A stretch of 64,000 nt of DNA from Sorangium cellulosum (GCF_002950945.1 NZ_CP012673.1:5579001-5643000), one strand, 5' to 3'. Shown: positions 18,198-27,176, numbered from the stretch's first letter. A program made the numbers and translations. Notes: a model not told the origin generated them from the sequence alone.

Positions 18198-18409
18198 TGC
18201 CGCCCCCTTACCTCAGCCCCCCGGGCAACGCAAGACGTGACCTCCCGCGCTGCACCGGCGTGGAACCGGCGTGGACGACGTCGGGAGGCCCGACGACCGC
18301 GACGGAGCCCGCCTCGCCGCGCGGGGCTGGCCACCGGCGCCCGAGGGAGCCCGCGAGATCGCGCCATGCCGGGCCGCGCGCCGCGCGCGCAACACCGCAT
18401 GTCCACGCA

Positions 18410-18426
18410 GTCAACTCCAGGTTGAC
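18410..18426. promoter_or_regulatory. GTCAAC palindrome, site 1 (candidate activator site)
   Basis: GTCAACTCCAGGTTGAC has arms GTCAAC and GTTGAC. It fits the 17-bp consensus GTCAACY-N3-GGTYKAC found at six places in this window. It lies 43 bases upstream of the sigma-54-like promoter of dctP1, a common place for an enhancer-binding protein. Confidence 0.6.
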
Positions 18427-18469
18427 CCGGACAGCGCCTCGCGAGCGCGGGTGGGCGCCGCCCGCGCCC

Positions 18470-18485
18470 TGGCGCAGCCATTGCA
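18470..18485 (+). promoter_or_regulatory. Candidate sigma-54 promoter of dctP1
   Basis: TGGCGCAGCCATTGCA shows the -24 GG and -12 GC with exactly ten bases between, and a full TTGCA. One base differs in the dctP2 copy. The predicted leader is about 155 bases. Confidence 0.65.
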
Positions 18486-18652
18486 AAACCGCGTTCCCTT
18501 TGCCGGGGGCCCCGCAGCCCCGCGCGCGGGTGGCGTCGAGGCCCGCGCGCCGCGGGGCGCCATCGATGCTCCGCGCCGTCGCCGTCGCCGCCGCCGCGCG
18601 CGCCGTTCGGCCCTCACCCCTCACCGACAACCCCGATCCCGCGTGTGCCGTC

Positions 18653-19720
18653 ATGAACAAGAAAGCCGTCTCCCTCATCGCGCTCGGTTGCCTGCTGGGG
18701 ATCCTCATCACCTCCGGCGCCGTCTCCCTGATGAGCCGCCCCGCGTCCGCGGGCAGCGCGGGTGAGCGGCGACCAGCCGCGACGGCGAGCGCCGCCGCGG
18801 CGAGCGCCGGCGCGCAGAAGGTGGTCTTGAAATTATCGCACGTGCTCGATCGATCCCACCCGGTGCACCTCGCGATGGAGTACATGGCGAGGCAGCTCGA
18901 CCGGAGATCCCGCGGCGCCGTAGAGCTGCAGATCTTCCCCGACGGCCAGCTGGGCAGCGAGATCGAGGGCATCGAGCAGGTGCAGCGAGGGGAGCTGGCG
19001 ATGGTCAAGACCTCCACCGCGGCGCTCGAGGGCTTCGTCCCGGCGATGGCGATCTTCGGGCTGCCTTACCTCTTCCGGGATCAGGAGCACTACTGGAAGG
19101 TGCTCTTCGGCGAGGTGGGCAGGGATCTCGCCCTGGCCGGGGCGAAGGCCGGCGTGAGGGGCCTCTGCTACTACGACTCCGGGAGCCGCAGCTTCTACAC
19201 GAAGGACGCGCCCATCCTGAGCCCCGAGGATCTCGAGGGCAAGAAGATCCGCGTCATGCAGAGCAAGACCGCGATGGACATGATCGCGCACCTCGGCGGC
19301 GAGCCGGCGCCGATCGCGTTCGGCGAGCTGCACGCCGCGCTGCAGCAGGGGAAGGTCGACGGGGCCGAGAACAACCCGCCCAGCCTCTTCACGAGCCGTC
19401 ACTTCGAGGTCGCGAGGCACTACGCGCTCGACGAGCACGCGCGCATCCCCGATATCGTCCTGTTCAGCCAGAAGGTCTGGGAGTCGCTGAGCCCCGAGGT
19501 GCAGCGGTGGATCGAGGAGGCCGCCGACGAGTCGGCCGCCTTCCAGCGCGAGGCGTGGAAGAAGAGCACCGAGGACGCCCTCGAGGCGCTGAAGCAGGCC
19601 GGGGTGACGGTCCACACGCCGGACAAGCGACCGTTCCGCCGGAAGGTCCAGCCCATGTACGACCGCCTCTCCGGCTCGGAGATCGGCATGCTGGTCCAGC
19701 GGATCCAGCTGCTCGAGTGA
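18653..19720 (+). CDS. dctP: TRAP transporter substrate-binding protein (DctP family), copy 1
   Basis: A 355-residue periplasmic receptor. The N-terminus MNKKAVSLIALGCLLGILIT is a signal or anchor helix, followed by a short Ala-rich linker. The DctP fold starts at VVLKLSHVLDRSHPVHLAMEYMA. The helix with the carboxylate-binding Arg is visible in KIRVMQSKTAMDMI, and KVDGAENNPPSLFTSRHFEV is the family hallmark. It would deliver a uronate or oligogalacturonide to a DctQM permease. It is a tandem paralogue of the gene at 20065, has its own promoter region, and has no permease of its own, so it may share the downstream DctQ/DctM. Confidence 0.9.
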   Translation: MNKKAVSLIALGCLLGILITSGAVSLMSRPASAGSAGERRPAATASAAAASAGAQKVVLKLSHVLDRSHPVHLAMEYMARQLDRRSRGAVELQIFPDGQLGSEIEGIEQVQRGELAMVKTSTAALEGFVPAMAIFGLPYLFRDQEHYWKVLFGEVGRDLALAGAKAGVRGLCYYDSGSRSFYTKDAPILSPEDLEGKKIRVMQSKTAMDMIAHLGGEPAPIAFGELHAALQQGKVDGAENNPPSLFTSRHFEVARHYALDEHARIPDIVLFSQKVWESLSPEVQRWIEEAADESAAFQREAWKKSTEDALEALKQAGVTVHTPDKRPFRRKVQPMYDRLSGSEIGMLVQRIQLLE

Positions 19721-19774
19721 GGGGCGCGGAGGAGCCGGCCGATCTGGAATCCCCCCACGCCGGCCTCGGTGCAC

Positions 19775-19822
19775 GTCAACCACCGCTGTCGCCCATGTCA
19801 ACCCGCGGTTTACGGCGTTGAC
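19775..19822. promoter_or_regulatory. GTCAAC palindrome, site 2 (extended, about 50 bp)
   Basis: A GTCAACC half-site at 19775 is followed 22 bases later by a full site (GTCAACCCGCGGTTTAC, 19797-19813), then GTTGAC at 19817. Nearly the same 48 bases recur at 23311-23358 before the porin gene. Two helical turns between sites would suit cooperative binding. Confidence 0.65.
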
Positions 19823-19897
19823 AGCGCAGCCCTCCGCCGAGGCCGCCGAGCGACTCCGGGTACGTCATCGGCGCTCGGGTGGGCCTCGCCCGCGCCC

Positions 19898-19913
19898 TGG
19901 CGCAGCCGTTGCA
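19898..19913 (+). promoter_or_regulatory. Candidate sigma-54 promoter of dctP2-dctQ-dctM
   Basis: TGGCGCAGCCGTTGCA has GG-N10-GC spacing and differs by one base from the dctP1 promoter. It lies about 75 bases downstream of the palindrome cluster. Confidence 0.65.
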
Positions 19914-20064
19914 ACACCAGGTTCATTTGCCGAGCGCCCCGCAGCTCCGCGTGCGGCCGTCGCGGAAGCCTGCCGCGGGCTGACAGCGACCCCTCAGGCC
20001 ATCGCCGCGCTCAGCCCACGCCGTCCGACCCTCACCGACAACCCTTATTCCTGCGTGCAATGAT

Positions 20065-21117
20065 ATGGACAAAAAAGCCGTCTCCTTCCTCGTGCTCGGA
20101 TGCCTGCTGGGGACCATCATCACGTCCGGCGCCTTTTCCGTGCTGGCCCGCCCCGCGTCCGCGGAGGGCGCGAGCGGGGGGCAAGCCGCAGGGGCGGCGA
20201 GCGCCGGCACGAAGAGAGTGGTCCTGAAGCTATCGCACGTGCTCGATCAGTCGCATCCCGTGCACCTCGCCATGGAGTACATGGCGAAGCAGCTCGCGAC
20301 GAGATCGAGCGGCGCCGTCGAGCTGCAGATCTTCCCGAACGGCCAGCTGGGCAGCGAGACCGAGAGCATCGAGCAGGTGCAGCGAGGAGCGCTGGCGATG
20401 GTCAAGACGTCCACCGCGCCGCTCGAGGGCTTCATCCCAGAGATGGCGATCTTCGGGCTGCCGTACCTCTTCCGGGACCAGGAGCACTACTGGAAGGTGC
20501 TCCTCGGCGACGTGGGCAGGGATCTCGCCTCGGCCGGAACGAAGGTGGGCGTGAGGGGCCTCTGTTACTACGACTCCGGGAGCCGCAGCTTCTACATGAG
20601 GGACGCGCCCATCATGAGCCCCGCGGATCTCAAGGGCAGGAAGATCCGCGTCATGCAGAGCAAGACCGCGATGGACATGATCTCGCAGCTCGGCGCCGCG
20701 CCGACGCCGATCGCGTTCGGCGAGCTGTACTCCGCGCTTCAGCAGGGGATGGTCGACGGGGCCGAGAACAACCCGCCCAGCCTCTTCACGAGCCGTCACT
20801 TCGAGGTCACCAAGCACTACTCGCTCGACGAGCACACGCGCATCCCCGACATCATCCTGTTCAGCCAGAAGATCTGGGAGTCGCTGAGCCCGGAGGTGCA
20901 GCGGTGGATCGAGGAGGCGGCCGACGAGTCGGCCGCCTTCCAGCGCGAGGCGTGGAAGAAGAGCACCGAGGACGCCCTCGCCGCGCTGAAGACGGCAGGC
21001 GTGACCGTGTACGCGCCGGACAAGGAGCCGTTCCGCAAGCAGGTCCAGCCCATGTACGACCGCCTCGAGGGCACGGACATCGGCAAGCTCGTCAAGCGCA
21101 TCCAGGAGGTCAAGTGA
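20065..21117 (+). CDS. dctP: TRAP transporter substrate-binding protein (DctP family), copy 2
   Basis: A 350-residue receptor with signal MDKKAVSFLVLGCLLGTIIT and the same DctP landmarks as its upstream paralogue (VVLKLSHVLDQSHPVHLAME, KIRVMQSKTAMDMI, GAENNPPSLFTSRHFEV). It is about 80% identical to copy 1 by eye. The stop overlaps the dctQ start (TGATG), so it forms an operon with the permease. In this pectin-degrading context the likely ligand is galacturonate, glucuronate or an unsaturated oligogalacturonide; the ligand itself cannot be read from sequence. Confidence 0.92.
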   Translation: MDKKAVSFLVLGCLLGTIITSGAFSVLARPASAEGASGGQAAGAASAGTKRVVLKLSHVLDQSHPVHLAMEYMAKQLATRSSGAVELQIFPNGQLGSETESIEQVQRGALAMVKTSTAPLEGFIPEMAIFGLPYLFRDQEHYWKVLLGDVGRDLASAGTKVGVRGLCYYDSGSRSFYMRDAPIMSPADLKGRKIRVMQSKTAMDMISQLGAAPTPIAFGELYSALQQGMVDGAENNPPSLFTSRHFEVTKHYSLDEHTRIPDIILFSQKIWESLSPEVQRWIEEAADESAAFQREAWKKSTEDALAALKTAGVTVYAPDKEPFRKQVQPMYDRLEGTDIGKLVKRIQEVK

Positions 21118-21782
21118 TGGGCGCCGAGGAGCGCGGCGCCCGTCTCCTCATCGAGGAGGAGACGAGCGCCTTGCAAGACGCGATGTCGTCCGCGCGAGCG
21201 CAGGAGGCGGGCCGGGGCGGGCCAGCACGTCCGGCGAGCGCGGGGGCTCCAACGCGGGGCGTCGCCGGGCCGCTGCACAGGCTGCACGCGGGGCTCATCC
21301 GCATGCTCGAGGTCGTGCTCATCGCCGCGTTCGTGGTGCTCACGCTCGACACCCTCTGGGGCGTCTTCTCCCGCTACGTGATCGGCACCCAGAGCCGCTG
21401 GACCGAGGAGCTCGCCGTCTATCTCCTGGTCTGGATCTCGCTCCTCGGCGCCGGGCTCGCCTACGGCGAGAAGGCGCACCTCGGCGTCGACTACTTCGTC
21501 GGCAAGATGGATCCCGGGGCCCAGCGCGTCGCGGCGATCGCCGTCGAGCTGCTCGTGGCGTCCTTCGCCGGCTTCGCGCTGCTCTACGGCGGCTCGACGC
21601 TCGTCGCCAAGACGCTCGAGGCCAAGCAGGTGTCGCCCGCGCTCGGCCTCCAGGTGGGCTACGCCTACCTGGCCGTGCCCATCAGCGGGCTCTTCTTCCT
21701 CCTGTTCTGCATCGAGAACCTGGTGGAGCTGCTCACCGGGAAGGCCTCGCCCAGAAGGGGCGCGCCCGCCGTCGACGCATAA
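21117..21782 (+). CDS. dctQ: TRAP transporter small permease (DctQ family)
   Basis: A 221-residue protein. About 55 N-terminal residues are polar and poorly conserved (a longer leader than usual), then four membrane helices follow: around LIRMLEVVLIAAFVVLTLDT, LAVYLLVWISLLGAGLAYG, VAAIAVELLVASFAGFALLY and YLAVPISGLFFLLFCIENL. The motif SRWTEELAVYLLVW is typical of DctQ. It is translationally coupled to dctP2 upstream and followed 20 bp later by dctM. It holds the DctM subunit in the inner membrane. Confidence 0.9.
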   Translation: MGAEERGARLLIEEETSALQDAMSSARAQEAGRGGPARPASAGAPTRGVAGPLHRLHAGLIRMLEVVLIAAFVVLTLDTLWGVFSRYVIGTQSRWTEELAVYLLVWISLLGAGLAYGEKAHLGVDYFVGKMDPGAQRVAAIAVELLVASFAGFALLYGGSTLVAKTLEAKQVSPALGLQVGYAYLAVPISGLFFLLFCIENLVELLTGKASPRRGAPAVDA

Positions 21783-21802
21783 CCTCCCAGACGAGGCTCG
21801 CC

Positions 21803-23095
21803 ATGGAAATTCAAGTTCTCATCCTGGTATTCAGCTTCTTCGCGCTGCTGCTCCTCAACGTCCCGGTCGCCGTCTGCATCGGCCTCTCCACGGTGCTGAC
21901 GATCGCCTCGCTGGGCGACGTGCCCACGGCCTACATCGTGGCTCAGCGCATGTCGACCGGCATCGCCAGCTTCCCGCTGCTCGCCATTCCCTTCTTCGTC
22001 CTCGCCGGCGTGCTCATGGGCGAAGGCGGCATGGCCCGCAGGCTCATGGACTTCGCCAGCGCCGTCGTGGGCCGCTTCCACGGCGGCCTCGCTTACGTCA
22101 ACACGCTGACGTGCATGCTCTTCGGGGCCGTCTCGGGATCGGCGGCCGCCGCCGTCTCCTCCGTGGGAGGCTTCATGATCCCGGAGATGGAGCGAAAGAA
22201 CTACGGCAGGGACTTCAGCGTGGCGCTGACCACGACCTCGGCCACGACCGGTCTGCTCATCCCCCCGAGCAACATCATGATCGTCTATGCCGTGGTCGCC
22301 GGGAACGTCTCGGTGGCCGCGCTGTTCCTGGCCGGCGTCATCCCGGGCGTCCTGGTGGGCCTGTGCATCATGGCGGTGGCGTTCATGGCCAACCGCAAGC
22401 AAGCGGTGGGCTTGAGCGAGAAGGTCCCGCTCGGCGCGGTGGTGCGGAGCTTCGCCCAGGCGATCCCCAGCTTGTTCATGATCCTGATCGTCATGGGCGG
22501 CATCCTCACCGGGGTGTTCTCGGCGACCGAGGCCAGCGCGGTGTCCGTGGCCTACGCGTTCCTGCTCGGGGCGCTGCTCTACCGCGAGATCAAGCTCAAG
22601 GACATGCCGCGTATCCTGCTCAAGTCCTCGAAGACCACGGCGGTCGTGATGATCCTGGTGGGGGCCAGCCAGGCGATGAGCTGGGTGCTCGCCTACGAGC
22701 AGGTGCCCCAGGGCGTCAGCCAGCTGATGCTCGGGATCTCCGAGAGCCCCATCGCGACGCTGCTCATCATCAACGTGCTCCTGCTCGTGGTAGGCACCTT
22801 CATGGACATGACGCCCGCGGTGCTGATCTTCACGCCCATATTTCTCCCGGTGGTCACGAAGATGGGCATGAACCCGGTGCACTTCGGCATCCTGATGATC
22901 ACGAACCTGTGTATCGGCCTGTGCACCCCGCCGGTGGGCACCTGCCTGTTCGTCGGGTGCGGCGTCGGCAAGACGACGATCGCCAGGGTGGTGCGGCCGA
23001 TGATCCCGATGTTCGCCGCCATGATCGTCGCGCTCATGCTCATCAGCTACGTGCCCGGGCTGTCGCTCTGGCTGCCGTCGCAGCTCGGCCTCTGA
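21803..23095 (+). CDS. dctM: TRAP transporter large permease (DctM family)
   Basis: A 430-residue, strongly hydrophobic protein with about 12 helices. Family motifs are visible: FPLLAIPFFVLAGVLMGEGG, LFGAVSGSAAAAVSSVGG, TTSATTGLLIPPSNIMIVY, and near the end GLCTPPVGTCLFVGCGV. It is the ion-coupled transport subunit that works with DctP and DctQ. It lies 20 bp after dctQ and ends the operon. Confidence 0.95.
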   Translation: MEIQVLILVFSFFALLLLNVPVAVCIGLSTVLTIASLGDVPTAYIVAQRMSTGIASFPLLAIPFFVLAGVLMGEGGMARRLMDFASAVVGRFHGGLAYVNTLTCMLFGAVSGSAAAAVSSVGGFMIPEMERKNYGRDFSVALTTTSATTGLLIPPSNIMIVYAVVAGNVSVAALFLAGVIPGVLVGLCIMAVAFMANRKQAVGLSEKVPLGAVVRSFAQAIPSLFMILIVMGGILTGVFSATEASAVSVAYAFLLGALLYREIKLKDMPRILLKSSKTTAVVMILVGASQAMSWVLAYEQVPQGVSQLMLGISESPIATLLIINVLLLVVGTFMDMTPAVLIFTPIFLPVVTKMGMNPVHFGILMITNLCIGLCTPPVGTCLFVGCGVGKTTIARVVRPMIPMFAAMIVALMLISYVPGLSLWLPSQLGL

Positions 23096-23265
23096 GGCGC
23101 GCGGCCCCGCCCGCGGCGCCGCAGCGCGCGGCGTCGGCGGGGTGAGAAAGGCCGCCCTCGACGCCCTCGACGCCCGCGCCCCGGCGCCCACAGCGCACGC
23201 CGGAGCAGCCCGCTCCGGCGCCCCCTTCAGCTCTCTCCTCAGGTCAGACGTCGCTCGAGAGCTCG

Positions 23266-23291
23266 CCGCGCGCGCATGCATGCGCGCGCGG
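23266..23291. repeat. 26-bp perfect palindrome centred on ATGCAT
   Basis: The dyad is centred on ATGCAT at 23276-23281 with ten further paired bases, alternating C and G, on each side. It lies 170 bases after dctM and 20 bases before GTCAAC site 3. It could be a terminator stem (no T-run follows) or a cruciform or Z-DNA prone element. Confidence 0.7.
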
Positions 23292-23310
23292 GCGCCGGTG
23301 AAACGCGCGC

Positions 23311-23358
23311 GTCAACCACGGCTGTCGCCGATGTCAACCCGGGGTTTACGGCGTCAAC
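23311..23358. promoter_or_regulatory. GTCAAC palindrome, site 3 (extended, about 50 bp)
   Basis: Half-site GTCAACC at 23311, full site GTCAACCCGGGGTTTAC at 23333-23349, and GTCAAC at 23353. It is nearly identical to site 2, whereas the surrounding sequence is unrelated. That points to a selected element and not to a larger duplication. Confidence 0.65.
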
Positions 23359-23554
23359 AGGGCATCGCTCCGCCGGGCGAAAGGAGCTGCCTCGCGTCCA
23401 TGGCGAGCGCGCCACGTCATCGTCGAGGCGCCTCGGGAGATACCGTGCACCCGGGCCGGATCCGGCGCAGCCCCGGCCGTGGACCGCCGACGGATCGGGA
23501 GCCGAGCTCTGCATGTCGCGGCCGTGATGGCGCTGTGACGGTCGTGTCCGCCGT

Positions 23555-23570
23555 TGGCTCGTCGCTTGCA
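23555..23570 (+). promoter_or_regulatory. Candidate sigma-54 promoter of the porin gene and the catabolic operon
   Basis: TGGCTCGTCGCTTGCA matches the consensus at every strongly conserved position, with GG-N10-GC spacing. It lies 196 bases downstream of site 3 and about 150 bases before the porin ATG. Confidence 0.7.
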
Positions 23571-23717
23571 CTCACCTGCAATCAAGCGAGGACGCTCCAG
23601 CCGCAGAGCGTGCCGCAGGGCGTGCCGTCGAGTCTCGCTCGCCTCGACGACAGCCTCGCTCCTTGTGCTGGCGCAGCTCCAACTATTCACGAGAACGGCG
23701 CACCCTCGAAATCTATC

Positions 23718-25466
23718 ATGAATCCTTATTGCCACCCTGGGTATGATGTTCGCCGTGGTCCGCGGTGCGCGCCGGGCTCGACCGACGGAAGCGCTCCCGC
23801 GTCGTCTACCGGCCTCGCGGGCCGGAGAGGATGGGCGGCCGCGCGCAACCTGGTCTGTGCCGTGCTCGGCGCCGCCCTCTGCGCGTCTCCGGCGGTCGCG
23901 AACGGACAGCCGCTGCCTGCTCCCGCGACGCCGACGCCGACGCCGGCGCCCTCGCCGGACCAGGCGCCCGAGGCGACGGACCCGCCCGCCGGGACGCCCA
24001 CCGCGGGGGAGCCCGCGACGGATCCCGCCGCCGGGACCGGGAGCGTCGGGACCCCAGGAGCCCCGACGCCCGCGCCCGTCGTCCAGGAGCTGCCGAAGAA
24101 GGACGCCGCGGCAGCGCCGGAGAAGGTGCCCGAGAGCGGGTTCTTCTTCGGCAGCGTCGGCCGCGCCGTCGCGGCCATGGACGCCGAGCTGGGGCCGGGG
24201 CGCGACGCCGACATCGTGTTGAGGGGCTCGCGCCTCGACGAGTCCACATTCATCCAGATGGACCTGGAGCGGCAGGATTACTGGGAGTCGACGGGCGCCA
24301 CCACGCGCGTCGCCGTCCGCCTGGTCGTGGACGCCCCGACCCTCCACTACAACAACGCGCGGCCGTGGAACATCAACATGTCGGTGCGCAACGCCTTCGT
24401 CGAGGAGCGAGACCTCGGCGTCAAGGGGCTGAGCGTGTGGATGGGATCGCGCCTTTACCGCGGCGACAACAGCGAGCTGCTCGATTTCTGGCCGCTCGAC
24501 TGGCTCAACACGCTGGGCGGAGGCGTCCGCTACGACCTGCCGACGAAGCGCACGTACTTCGCGGCGCACGCTGGCATCAACCGGCCGCTCACGCCGTATT
24601 TCCTGCAGACGGTGGAGCGCCCGTCGGCGCTCAACCAGCCCGGCACGACGAACGTCAACATCCTCGATCGCCAGCGGCTCATCACGAGCTTCAAGGCGAG
24701 CCACACCGTTCCGGTCGGGGAGAAGGGCGGCGTCAAGGGCATCCTGTACGGCGAGCTGCACAAGCTGCCCTCGGGCAGGCGCGAGACGGCCGAGGCCGGT
24801 GTTTACGAGGACCTGCCGCGCGACTCCGGGTACGTCGTCGGCGCGCAGGTGAGCCCGTTCACCGGCGTGAACAACTCGCACCTGCACCTGTTCCTCCGCT
24901 ACGCGGGCGACCTCGCGGCGCACGGTGAGTTCGGCGGCCCCTCGCAGCCCGCGCCGGACGGCACCGCGTCCGGCGCGCACGAGCTCATGTTCACCATGAG
25001 CGCCAACTACGAGACGGGGCCGCTCGGCCTCATGACCTCGGGATACGTCCGCTCGTTCCGCAACGCCAGCGAGACCTTCGATTTCGGCGACCTCGACGAG
25101 GGCATCTTCGTCGTGCGGCCGCACTTCTACCTGCGCGACTGGGGAGGTGTCGCCGTCGAGGCCTCGTACCAGGCGCAGCGGCGCGGGAGGGTCCCGCCGC
25201 CGCCCGACGCCGCAGCGCCGGGCGCGGCCGCCCCGGCGGGCCACCACAGCGCGAGCCTCTGGCGCTTCGGGCTCGTGCCGTTCCTGAACGCGGCGGGCAA
25301 GGGCGACTTCAAGCGGCCGCAGTTCCGCTTCATCTGGCTCGTGACCCGGCGCGACGAGGGCGCGAAGGCGCTCTATACGCAAGACGACGTGTTCAGCCAG
25401 CGCACGTGGGAGCATTTCATCGGCCTGAACATCGAGTGGAACTTCAAGGCGAGCCCGGCCTTCTGA
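23718..25466 (+). CDS. Outer-membrane carbohydrate porin (maltoporin-like)
   Basis: A 582-residue protein. The signal segment is NLVCAVLGAALCASPAVANG after a long n-region. A Pro/Ala/Thr linker runs to about residue 135, then a beta-barrel-like part begins GFFFGSVGRAVAAMDAELG. The C-terminal strands (RPQFRFIWLVTRRDEGAK, then WEHFIGLNIEWNFKASPAF, ending in an aromatic residue) resemble the LamB/sugar-porin family. Its place between a uronate TRAP transporter and uronate catabolism suggests it passes oligogalacturonides across the outer membrane. It is probably the first gene of the catabolic operon. The exact porin family is my inference. Confidence 0.7.
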   Translation: MNPYCHPGYDVRRGPRCAPGSTDGSAPASSTGLAGRRGWAAARNLVCAVLGAALCASPAVANGQPLPAPATPTPTPAPSPDQAPEATDPPAGTPTAGEPATDPAAGTGSVGTPGAPTPAPVVQELPKKDAAAAPEKVPESGFFFGSVGRAVAAMDAELGPGRDADIVLRGSRLDESTFIQMDLERQDYWESTGATTRVAVRLVVDAPTLHYNNARPWNINMSVRNAFVEERDLGVKGLSVWMGSRLYRGDNSELLDFWPLDWLNTLGGGVRYDLPTKRTYFAAHAGINRPLTPYFLQTVERPSALNQPGTTNVNILDRQRLITSFKASHTVPVGEKGGVKGILYGELHKLPSGRRETAEAGVYEDLPRDSGYVVGAQVSPFTGVNNSHLHLFLRYAGDLAAHGEFGGPSQPAPDGTASGAHELMFTMSANYETGPLGLMTSGYVRSFRNASETFDFGDLDEGIFVVRPHFYLRDWGGVAVEASYQAQRRGRVPPPPDAAAPGAAAPAGHHSASLWRFGLVPFLNAAGKGDFKRPQFRFIWLVTRRDEGAKALYTQDDVFSQRTWEHFIGLNIEWNFKASPAF

Positions 25467-25676
25467 TCTGGATACGGAGCTCCGGAGCCTCGCCGCGCGG
25501 GCGCGCCGCTGCCCTCATGGGCCGGCGCCTCCGCGCGCGCCCGCTCGACACGGATGTACTGCAGGAGTGTTGTCATGACCACCAGCGTCGCGCTCCCCCC
25601 GGGGCGCAGCACGATAGATGCCATCGCGAGCGACATGACGAGACCATCGAGCGCGCGAGAGCGAAGGGAGCAAGGC

Positions 25677-27176
25677 ATGAACGCGGCGAGACGCGCGGTG
25701 ATGCTCGACGGCGCCGACTCGGTCGCCGTCGCGCTCGAGAGTGTCCGGGAAGGCGAGCGCTGCGCCCTGCCCGGGGGCGGGGTGGTCACGGCGCGCGGGC
25801 CCATCCCGCGCGGGCACAAGATCGCCGCGCGGCGCACGCCGAGGGGCTCTTCCGTCATCAAGTACGGCCACCCCATCGGCGTCGCGACCTCCGAGATCGA
25901 GATCGGCGCGTGGGTCCACACGCACAACCTCAGGTCGGCGCTCGACGACACGCTCTCGTACGAGCCGCCCCGGGCGCCCTATTCCTGGCGGCGCCCGGTC
26001 GCCGCCGCGGCCCTCCCGGCGACGTTCAAGGGGTTCAGGCGCAGCGACGGACAGGTGGGGATCCGCAACGAGATGTGGATCCTCCCGACGGTCGGCTGCA
26101 TCAACAAGACCGCTGAAGCCATCGCGGCGGAGGCGCGCGCGCGGCTCGGCGTCGAGGCGTTCGCCTTCTCGCACCCCTACGGGTGCTCGCAGCTCGGCGA
26201 CGATCTCTCGTACACGCGCAAGATCCTGGCCGCGCTCGCGCGGCACCCGAACGCCGCGGGCGTGCTCGTCCTCTCGCTCGGCTGCGAGAACAACACCCTG
26301 GACTCGCTCAAGGCCGAGATAGGCGCGTACGACCCCGACCGGATCAAGTTCCTCGCCCTGCAGGAGGTGTCCGACGAGCGGACCGCGGCCCTGCGCCTGC
26401 TCGCGACGCTCGGCGAGCGCGCCGCCCGGTGCACGCGGGAAGAGCTGCCCGTCTCCGAGCTCACGATCGGCCTCAAATGCGGCGGATCGGACGGGTTCTC
26501 CGGAATCACGGCGAACCCCGCCGTGGGGTGCGTCTCGGACCTGCTCGTCGCGTTGGGCGGATCGGCGCTCCTGACCGAGATCCCCGAGATGTTCGGCGCG
26601 GAGGCGGCCCTGATGGAGCGCGCGTCGTCCGTGCTCGTGTTCGAGCAGACGGTCTCGCTGATCAACGATTTCAAGAACTACTACCTTCGCCACGGCCACG
26701 AGATCTACGAGAATCCGTCTCCCGGCAACCGCGACGGCGGGATCACGACCCTCGAGGAGAAGTCCCTCGGGTGCATCAGGAAGTCCGGGACCTCGCCCGT
26801 GGCGGACGTCATCCCGTACGGCGCGGCCCGCGGGGCGCGCGGCCTCACGCTGGTCGCCGGACCGGGGAACGATCTCGTCTCGACGACGGCGCTCTCGGCG
26901 GCGGGCGCGCACCTCATCCTCTTCACGACGGGGCGAGGGACGCCCTTCGGCGCGCCGGTGCCGACCCTCAAGATCGCGACGAGCACGGCGCTCGCCGAGC
27001 GGAAGCCGGCGTGGATCGACTTCGACGCGGGCCGCCTCCTCGCCGGCGCCGGCCTCGACGAGCTCGGGGCGGAGCTCTTCAAGCTCGTCATCGACGTCGC
27101 GAGCGGCGAGCGCACGAAGAGCGAGCTGTCCGGGAACAGGGATATCGCCATCTTCAAGGACGGGGTGACCCTGTGA
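25677..27176 (+). CDS. uxaA: Altronate dehydratase
   Basis: A 499-residue enzyme (E. coli UxaA is about 495). The N-terminal SAF-like domain includes VIKYGHPIGVATSEI and IEIGAWVHTHNL, and the large domain has SHPYGCSQLGDD, SLGCENNTLDSL and the signature LKCGGSDGFSGITANPAVG. It dehydrates D-altronate to 2-keto-3-deoxygluconate (KDG). An AGGAG-preceded ATG at 25575 would add 34 residues unlike the family; GGGAGCAAGG before 25677 gives the family-length start. Its partners UxaC and UxaB are not in the window. Confidence 0.93.
   Translation: MNAARRAVMLDGADSVAVALESVREGERCALPGGGVVTARGPIPRGHKIAARRTPRGSSVIKYGHPIGVATSEIEIGAWVHTHNLRSALDDTLSYEPPRAPYSWRRPVAAAALPATFKGFRRSDGQVGIRNEMWILPTVGCINKTAEAIAAEARARLGVEAFAFSHPYGCSQLGDDLSYTRKILAALARHPNAAGVLVLSLGCENNTLDSLKAEIGAYDPDRIKFLALQEVSDERTAALRLLATLGERAARCTREELPVSELTIGLKCGGSDGFSGITANPAVGCVSDLLVALGGSALLTEIPEMFGAEAALMERASSVLVFEQTVSLINDFKNYYLRHGHEIYENPSPGNRDGGITTLEEKSLGCIRKSGTSPVADVIPYGAARGARGLTLVAGPGNDLVSTTALSAAGAHLILFTTGRGTPFGAPVPTLKIATSTALAERKPAWIDFDAGRLLAGAGLDELGAELFKLVIDVASGERTKSELSGNRDIAIFKDGVTL

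Larger units (their letters stand above)
18198..18652. other. Divergent intergenic region pheS / dctP1
   Basis: This 455-base gap holds the palindrome at 18410-18426 and the sigma-54-type promoter at 18470-18485. From about 18450 to the start codon it is clearly related to the region upstream of dctP2 (19880-20064), so the promoter was duplicated together with the gene. Confidence 0.55.
19721..20064. other. Intergenic dctP1 / dctP2
   Basis: This 344-base gap holds the double GTCAAC site (19775-19822) and a sigma-54-like promoter (19898-19913). Otherwise it is a diverged copy of the region before dctP1. Confidence 0.5.
23096..23717. other. Intergenic dctM / porin with palindromes and promoter
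   Basis: This 622-base gap has no convincing gene, though the porin frame is open throughout because of base composition. It carries a 26-bp perfect palindrome (23266-23291), GTCAAC site 3 (23311-23358) and a sigma-54-like promoter (23555-23570). Confidence 0.55.

Noticed and set aside
19817..19823. TTGACA as a -35 box before dctP2
   Set aside because: The matching position in the second copy of the site (23353) reads GTCAAC, and no good -10 box follows. It is better explained as a half-site.
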